64,000 nucleotides of DNA, taken from Bolinopsis microptera (Eukaryota > Ctenophora > Tentaculata > Lobata > Bolinopsidae). Position numbers and translations under genes: made by a program. Shown here one piece after another: positions 61,701-64,000 of the stretch (its first letter is position 1; the number at the start of each line of letters is the position of its first letter). Below the pieces are notes generated by a model, which saw nothing but the letters and a program-made list of their open reading frames with translations, made no database searches and was not told where the DNA came from. The stretch spans positions 10,629,453-10,693,452 of the forward strand of contig NC_087084.1 in NCBI RefSeq assembly GCF_026151205.1. Direction: 5' to 3'.

Positions 61701-63300
61701 TGGTGACATTGTTGGAGCCTTTCAATCCGAGAGACGATGCTAATGACACCAGTGCGCTCTTTTTGTATGTGTTTGCTGCGTTTTTAAGGAGATCGAGTGT
61801 GATGTATCTAAACACGATGGAGGCGCTATTGTCCAGATTAGGAACTCCGAGAACCTTCTCTTTACCCGATGTAATTCTAGCAGGCTTTTCGCAGATGTTG
61901 GACTGCTCGTTCAAATTGCTTCTTGGGTCGAAGACTGCAACTGGGGAGTTGGTGACACTTGTTTGGTCCTCACTGTGTTTGATGAAACAAGGGTCAAGAG
62001 GAGGTGGAACACTGTTTGAGATATGGTGAGCTGTTTCATTGGTAAACGCAGGTAGACTGACGGCTGTTTCTTTAGCTGATGCTGGTGTGGTTATGTCGGC
62101 AGCAGGAGGCTCAGTTTCGTCCGGTTGCGATTCCGTTGCTTGAAGAGTTTCTGGTTCATCAATAGCTTCTACTACGTTTTCGACATACGGGATGATCAGG
62201 ACTTGTTCGTCACCGCCCTCATTTTTCTTTAGCTCAGGAGAGAAATAGCAGTGTAGATGTTTAATGGAATCTGGGTATAGAGTAACGAGGCTAAAGTTAC
62301 CTAGACTGACATCACAGACTTCGGTGTCTTCTACGGCTGGGTTAAACCTGAGAGGGGTGATACTGAGGTCTCTAGGTTTTCCTATATGTAGAATAACAAG
62401 AGGCATATTGTCATCTTTATGAGTGTTCTTCAGAGGCATTCTGGAGGTCCTGTCAAATGAATATATAATTCTGAGCCCGTTGAACAAGGTATTTTTGTTT
62501 GTTAGAGCTCCAACACGGTTGTTTATGGTTGCGAGCAAGGTTTTAAGGGAGTTTTTGTCCTCAGGGTGGCCAGGACTGGGTGTATTTGGCGGTAGACCTG
62601 AAGTAAGATCATTGCACAATGCTTTCACAACACTGGGTCGCCAGAACAATTCGGTGCAGCTTGATTTGGCTTGGCCCGGCGTGATTTCTGGTGAAACTTC
62701 ACGAAGGGCAACTTTGATTTCTGACTGCACGGAATCAATTGAGATTTCGGAACCTTCAAAAAAAGATCGATCACTCAGTTCAAAGGAATGACCGTCACAT
62801 TTATGGAGGCCTTGGCCCTGGATCTGATACCTTTCGTACTGTAGTAGCTTCCCATCGGTGTTGATCGCTTTCAGGGATGCTACATCACCTTCCGATATGT
62901 GACGTGTTCTATTCTGGGCTTTTATGTCCTCATCGGTGACCTTCGGAGCGGCCGCAGTGATACGGTTCGAGAAGGAGTGTCTCCTAGTACGATGTTTCTC
63001 CTGTATTAACTGGCGCGGGGACAGCGATGGTGTGTGCAGCAGTGTTTTTAGTGTCTGCTGCATACCTCTCGATTTGATTCGGGGCACTGGAGTGATTGTT
63101 GGGTCGCCGAATCCTGTGAAGTAGGCGTCCTTGGAGGGTTCTGAGCCTTTGGGTGTTGCAAGGTTGTCAGAGTGCCGATCATACGTAGAGTTGTTAAGTT
63201 TATTCTCCTTCGGTGAGTGGACTGTTATTTCTGGGATCTGGGTTGTCATTAAGGTGATAGGTGACAACTCAGATGGGGATAGGTGTATATAATATATATC
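55701..63300 (-). mobile_element. Two-ORF non-LTR retrotransposon (CR1/L2-like), near complete
   Basis: Both frames are intact and overlap. The 3' end has no poly(A) but three copies of GTTTAATCCT (55701-55730), the kind of short terminal repeat seen in CR1/L2-group LINEs. The 5' limit lies between about 63250 and 63300, where an unrelated plus-strand frame begins. No target duplication is apparent. The clade assignment rests on architecture, not a tree. Confidence 0.8.
55923..59516 (-). CDS. LINE ORF2: AP-like endonuclease and reverse transcriptase
   Basis: 1197 residues. The endonuclease is at about 25-300, with all signature elements visible: WNIN, LQET, GDFNARTG, VDYICV and SDHRAL. The RT is at about 540-830, with PLHKKGDRQNPDNYRAI, FVDYRKAFDSV (motif A), GTEQGHPMSPELF (B) and WADDLV (C, Trp in place of the common Phe or Tyr). 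A C-terminal CRFC...H....C cluster (about 1110-1145) looks like the zinc knuckle of CR1/L2-type ORF2. There is no stop or frameshift, so the copy is recent and possibly active. The alternative start Met13 overlaps the ORF1 stop codon. Confidence 0.92.
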   Translation of the reverse strand: MIKQDAAPTGLAMTKPTSTRSRHSLKFLCWNINHSRDKIEGAKVDITEIRELLDNHDIFALQETKGEINLSNYCCFNSNRKGSNSGGVCIGVHKSLKAGVTNVRMNSTEDIVVVKLKANYFDLDRNTYIINVYDSPKNGSYKKRRKGLETEDSMSTLEDLQEFLAGVPLNEDIILLGDFNARTGTLDDMLSDHSLMKDTELDAHFSKKLAKRNNSDPKLNTNGRPFIELLQMTGLVILNGRTLGDIFGEPTCIQRHGVSTVDYICVSTSLHDRVRHLKIESISQYSDHRALSMSISTNPLRRISNSLESPDIQDAPKAFKWNLSENLSADTVTKFRLAQNDQSFKDKMDCLLDQPVNTANDAAQLNKDVVATYHNLANFVTTTKSGKRTSKKKWFDQSCRHAKREANRADRNANSNPHSNFLRDQHFLRKKEYRAIKRMKKGKFLYEMNQKINESGDVNWAALKRLSDQYKDEEPFDIYDLILFHKFFNDLYNRKCGRNDHSRDDVTSTPLSNNSQLTNELVDELNRDFTLQEIKDATKKLKNNKSVSDDLISNEMLKNSNEKLQLVVVKLFNSCLQHGTYSWNNSITTPLHKKGDRQNPDNYRAITIGSCLGKLFSNLLLKRLIEFRERACPDRPYQLGFRSGAQCNDHILTLNTIIEKYAKKEKKRLFACFVDYRKAFDSVCREALLFKLSNMGIAGKFFECISHMYNNSSTRVKLIQKLSAAIDVTIGTEQGHPMSPELFKLYIHELSIRLEQIEELDVPLLNGVKVSHLLWADDLVLLALDADSLQKLLNCLHDYAVKWELSVNINKTSVMVFNTSSRILKCAYGFKLGNLDIAPVRKYCYLGIQFSLNGSFKQAIDELRKKALRSFFSMRRIIDTRALSTSTMLKLIDSLVKPAATYGCPVWLPSTNIAKAILSKNQEVSLPKAAAKDALESTHLKILKWILGVHKKANNNFCYGDTGRTPWTVTVLPQCIAYFYRASQAVVGNVNTLLHHTFQEQKQLNLTWYDTWSTIIKMSTSAKPNLHPALAAREHIHETFVNHWKKDLHNQPKMSFYTAVKPEFGEEQYLQIPCRLKRANIAKLRSSSHDLRVEKGRYTSDRYNTALKTCRFCCSPDTDVIRFFEELPFFETPILETEDHVITECPGYHSLRSKLSDNLKSLVMLKEYRTIMNSCHTKEFGKYLTDSSNLRNPKNKS

Positions 63301-63312
63301 CAGCACTTCCAA
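59473..63312 (-). CDS. LINE ORF1: coiled coil and SGNH-esterase-like domain
   Basis: Up to 1279 residues, long for an ORF1. Met22 (63249) is a likelier start, because the first 21 residues overlap sequence that codes on the other strand. A lysine-rich patch (about 677-694, KKKKGKSNKKKK) may bind nucleic acid or direct nuclear entry. A predicted coiled coil covers about 760-900. The last 180 residues resemble the SGNH/GDSL esterase domain of CR1-type ORF1 proteins: LLIHDES takes the nucleophile block, and HTGSND (about 1139-1144) matches the GxND block. The usual DxxH near the end is not evident, so esterase activity is uncertain. Confidence 0.8.
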   Translation of the reverse strand: MEVLDIYYIHLSPSELSPITLMTTQIPEITVHSPKENKLNNSTYDRHSDNLATPKGSEPSKDAYFTGFGDPTITPVPRIKSRGMQQTLKTLLHTPSLSPRQLIQEKHRTRRHSFSNRITAAAPKVTDEDIKAQNRTRHISEGDVASLKAINTDGKLLQYERYQIQGQGLHKCDGHSFELSDRSFFEGSEISIDSVQSEIKVALREVSPEITPGQAKSSCTELFWRPSVVKALCNDLTSGLPPNTPSPGHPEDKNSLKTLLATINNRVGALTNKNTLFNGLRIIYSFDRTSRMPLKNTHKDDNMPLVILHIGKPRDLSITPLRFNPAVEDTEVCDVSLGNFSLVTLYPDSIKHLHCYFSPELKKNEGGDEQVLIIPYVENVVEAIDEPETLQATESQPDETEPPAADITTPASAKETAVSLPAFTNETAHHISNSVPPPLDPCFIKHSEDQTSVTNSPVAVFDPRSNLNEQSNICEKPARITSGKEKVLGVPNLDNSASIVFRYITLDLLKNAANTYKKSALVSLASSLGLKGSNNVTTNKKKLCDLLETCETTGSKETAKLVTHLINKLEDTVIKFELLANSLPLSNSARERKTDLVTFCTNRHVSSEITRLVFDSPNEEAPGNSICSNVIQSQNTEHYDSEPSPHDPGDYITPGGPLSGSSDTKFDFLTPQAQQCPKIPKKKKGKSNKKKKRGKRTDDQSLSISGDTQKSHRKTSDASVTNDARIITNELTTEASDGNQPTRDDNPEDHLTLNGCNNCSDLKHSMSVLQDSLLELKEEMLQQKAFSDLILSSPTTSEKCVSSIFKKKVGPIETKLNGIRADLDQLRSAVDEQNLILERLINFKAQFSDELNTIQSTTLKVLSSANSANKQRIETLEIGQENLTKATKGIAKSALNQSHASTQELKHELRPIVEAIETTSASNSFRIETLEINLEDTIQALNAAEQPAVNNIPAALNSPSTGNSKPTLKRKKFRVHRNSSSDATARSGESEPKQAEMSWAERVDQSNKTPFTVANKQNMKNHNERGSRGDRPSSEMRRSRENLNTRSRQYDLGNRIEHTNPPDRGSSETNSAAEAKASYRRHTVLLIHDESFDEFDPRRFNSQFNVHCFKADSYYDMLKKSKKLNNTIKRLRPECIYIHTGSNDFLKKKSSLVSNVKELYEHLLNTTKAQICFSALIPSSNNSSINERIQVVNEETRNHVSWLHKHRPDVKDRIFTFSNDKIGDQNSYSFNTGFELRQRGQKMLWLRLREGLRKTLRLPRISYHDNDKTRRSTNRFSND

Positions 63313-64000
63313 ACATGGGGAGCATTATTCACAAGTATAAGCACCTTCTTTATCTCGATCCAGCCTTGAAGAAGCTAGTACGTGCTGACAGTGTATTTGT
63401 AAGTCACCGAAAGAATCAAACTATCGGTGGCATGCTTGTACACAATAAGTATCGTGCTAGTGGAACTGTAAGCAGTGATAGAGATGGAGAAGCCACTGCT
63501 AGTCAATTTCTCTTCATTGACAATACTAAAGAGGATAGCTTCGATTCTTACGGGGGTCTTTGGGACGTTATAAAAATCAAAATAAAACAGTTCGCAATGA
63601 CTTTTGGTAAAAAGAAAAAAAAAGAAATCACAGTAAAAAAAGAAAAGTTAAAAAAAGATATTGAAGATTGTAAAAAAGATTCGAACCTAACAAACTGTAC
63701 GATACTACAGAAGAAATTATTTGAAGCAGAATTAGATTTAAATCATATTATAGATCAGGAGGTGAGAGGTGCAATTACTAGATCACGTGTGCAGTGGACA
63801 GAGGAGGGGGAGCGCTCGACTAAATACTTTTTTGGACTGGAAAAATCAAACGGCAAGAAAAAAAGTATTAGTAAACTGATAGACATCGAAGGCAATGACC
63901 TCACGGACCAGGAAAACATCTCCAGTCACGTGGTTAACTTTTATCAGAACCTGTATAACTCAACTAACCCATCTCCCACTGAGATAGATGATTATGTAAC
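63273..64000 (+). CDS. Fused retroelement fragments (Penelope-like then L1/Tx1-like), open at window end
   Basis: Open from 63258, first ATG 63273, with no stop before the edge (about 242 codons). Residues 12-65 (YPALPNMGSIIHKYKHLL... to GGMLVHNKY) look like the linker after a Penelope-type RT domain. After a short spacer, LWDVIKIKIKQF, a KKKKKE run, RSRVQWTEEGERSTKYFF and FYQNLYNS match the region between endonuclease and RT of L1/Tx1 LINE ORF2. The core RT would lie beyond the window. It is divergent to, and partly overlapped by, the LINE ORF1 start. Whether the fusion is expressed or only a nested fossil is unknown. Confidence 0.55.
   Translation, partial: MGIGVYNIYPALPNMGSIIHKYKHLLYLDPALKKLVRADSVFVSHRKNQTIGGMLVHNKYRASGTVSSDRDGEATASQFLFIDNTKEDSFDSYGGLWDVIKIKIKQFAMTFGKKKKKEITVKKEKLKKDIEDCKKDSNLTNCTILQKKLFEAELDLNHIIDQEVRGAITRSRVQWTEEGERSTKYFFGLEKSNGKKKSISKLIDIEGNDLTDQENISSHVVNFYQNLYNSTNPSPTEIDDYV

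Noticed and set aside
55701-63300. Target-site duplication for the large LINE
   Set aside because: Flanks at 55685-55700 and 63270-63310 show no convincing direct repeat.
1-64000. tRNA or rRNA genes
   Set aside because: I looked for tRNA-like arms and box elements and for rRNA-like GC-rich blocks and saw none I could support.

Overview
This window is animal nuclear DNA. It is AT-rich, its genes have many short exons with GT-AG introns, and its domains are metazoan: SH2, WWE, a PARP fold, EF-hands, SRCR-like domains and a rhodopsin-type GPCR. It is densely filled with tandem satellites and both classes of transposon. I cannot name the species. A marine or aquatic invertebrate is likeliest, because permuted Penelope-like elements are common in invertebrate genomes.

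Layout. 1-8464 has no gene I can support: a 29-bp satellite, GT and CT microsatellites, a 65-bp satellite and a duplicated palindromic repeat. 8465-23352 (+) is a 12-exon gene, reconstructed by splice phase, for a roughly 558-residue protein with the order SH2, WWE, WWE, PARP-like. Its introns hold four satellite arrays, a TIR element with TA flanks and a hAT element with an intact 8-bp target duplication. 24211-28350 (-) is a six-exon, 206-residue protein with four canonical EF-hands, convergent with the first gene. The end of its second exon, with the splice donor, is reiterated about ten times downstream, and its first exon is present again at 32594-32671 inside a roughly 2.5-kb segmental duplication. 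34.5-42.4 kb is mostly empty apart from small repeats and hairpins.

42381-44038 (+) is the TM1-TM5 part of a GPCR with no visible TM6-TM7. 45499-49141 is a unit bounded by inverted repeats and a 9-bp direct repeat. It encloses a Penelope-like reverse transcriptase with a GIY-YIG domain at the N-terminus (Naiad-like), and it sits 10 bp beyond the stop codon of the next gene. That gene, 49152-51505 (-), is a cysteine-rich type I membrane protein with two SRCR-like domains. 52-55.6 kb holds another TIR element and copies of a dispersed repeat. 55.7-63.3 kb (-) is a near-complete two-ORF non-LTR retrotransposon. 63273-64000 (+) is an open frame running off the window that joins Penelope-like and L1/Tx1-like fragments.

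Host genes and mobile elements are interleaved closely. The best candidates for something undescribed are the SH2-WWE-WWE-PARP gene, the TIR/TSD-bounded Penelope unit, and the splice-donor satellite with the duplicated first exon in the EF-hand gene.
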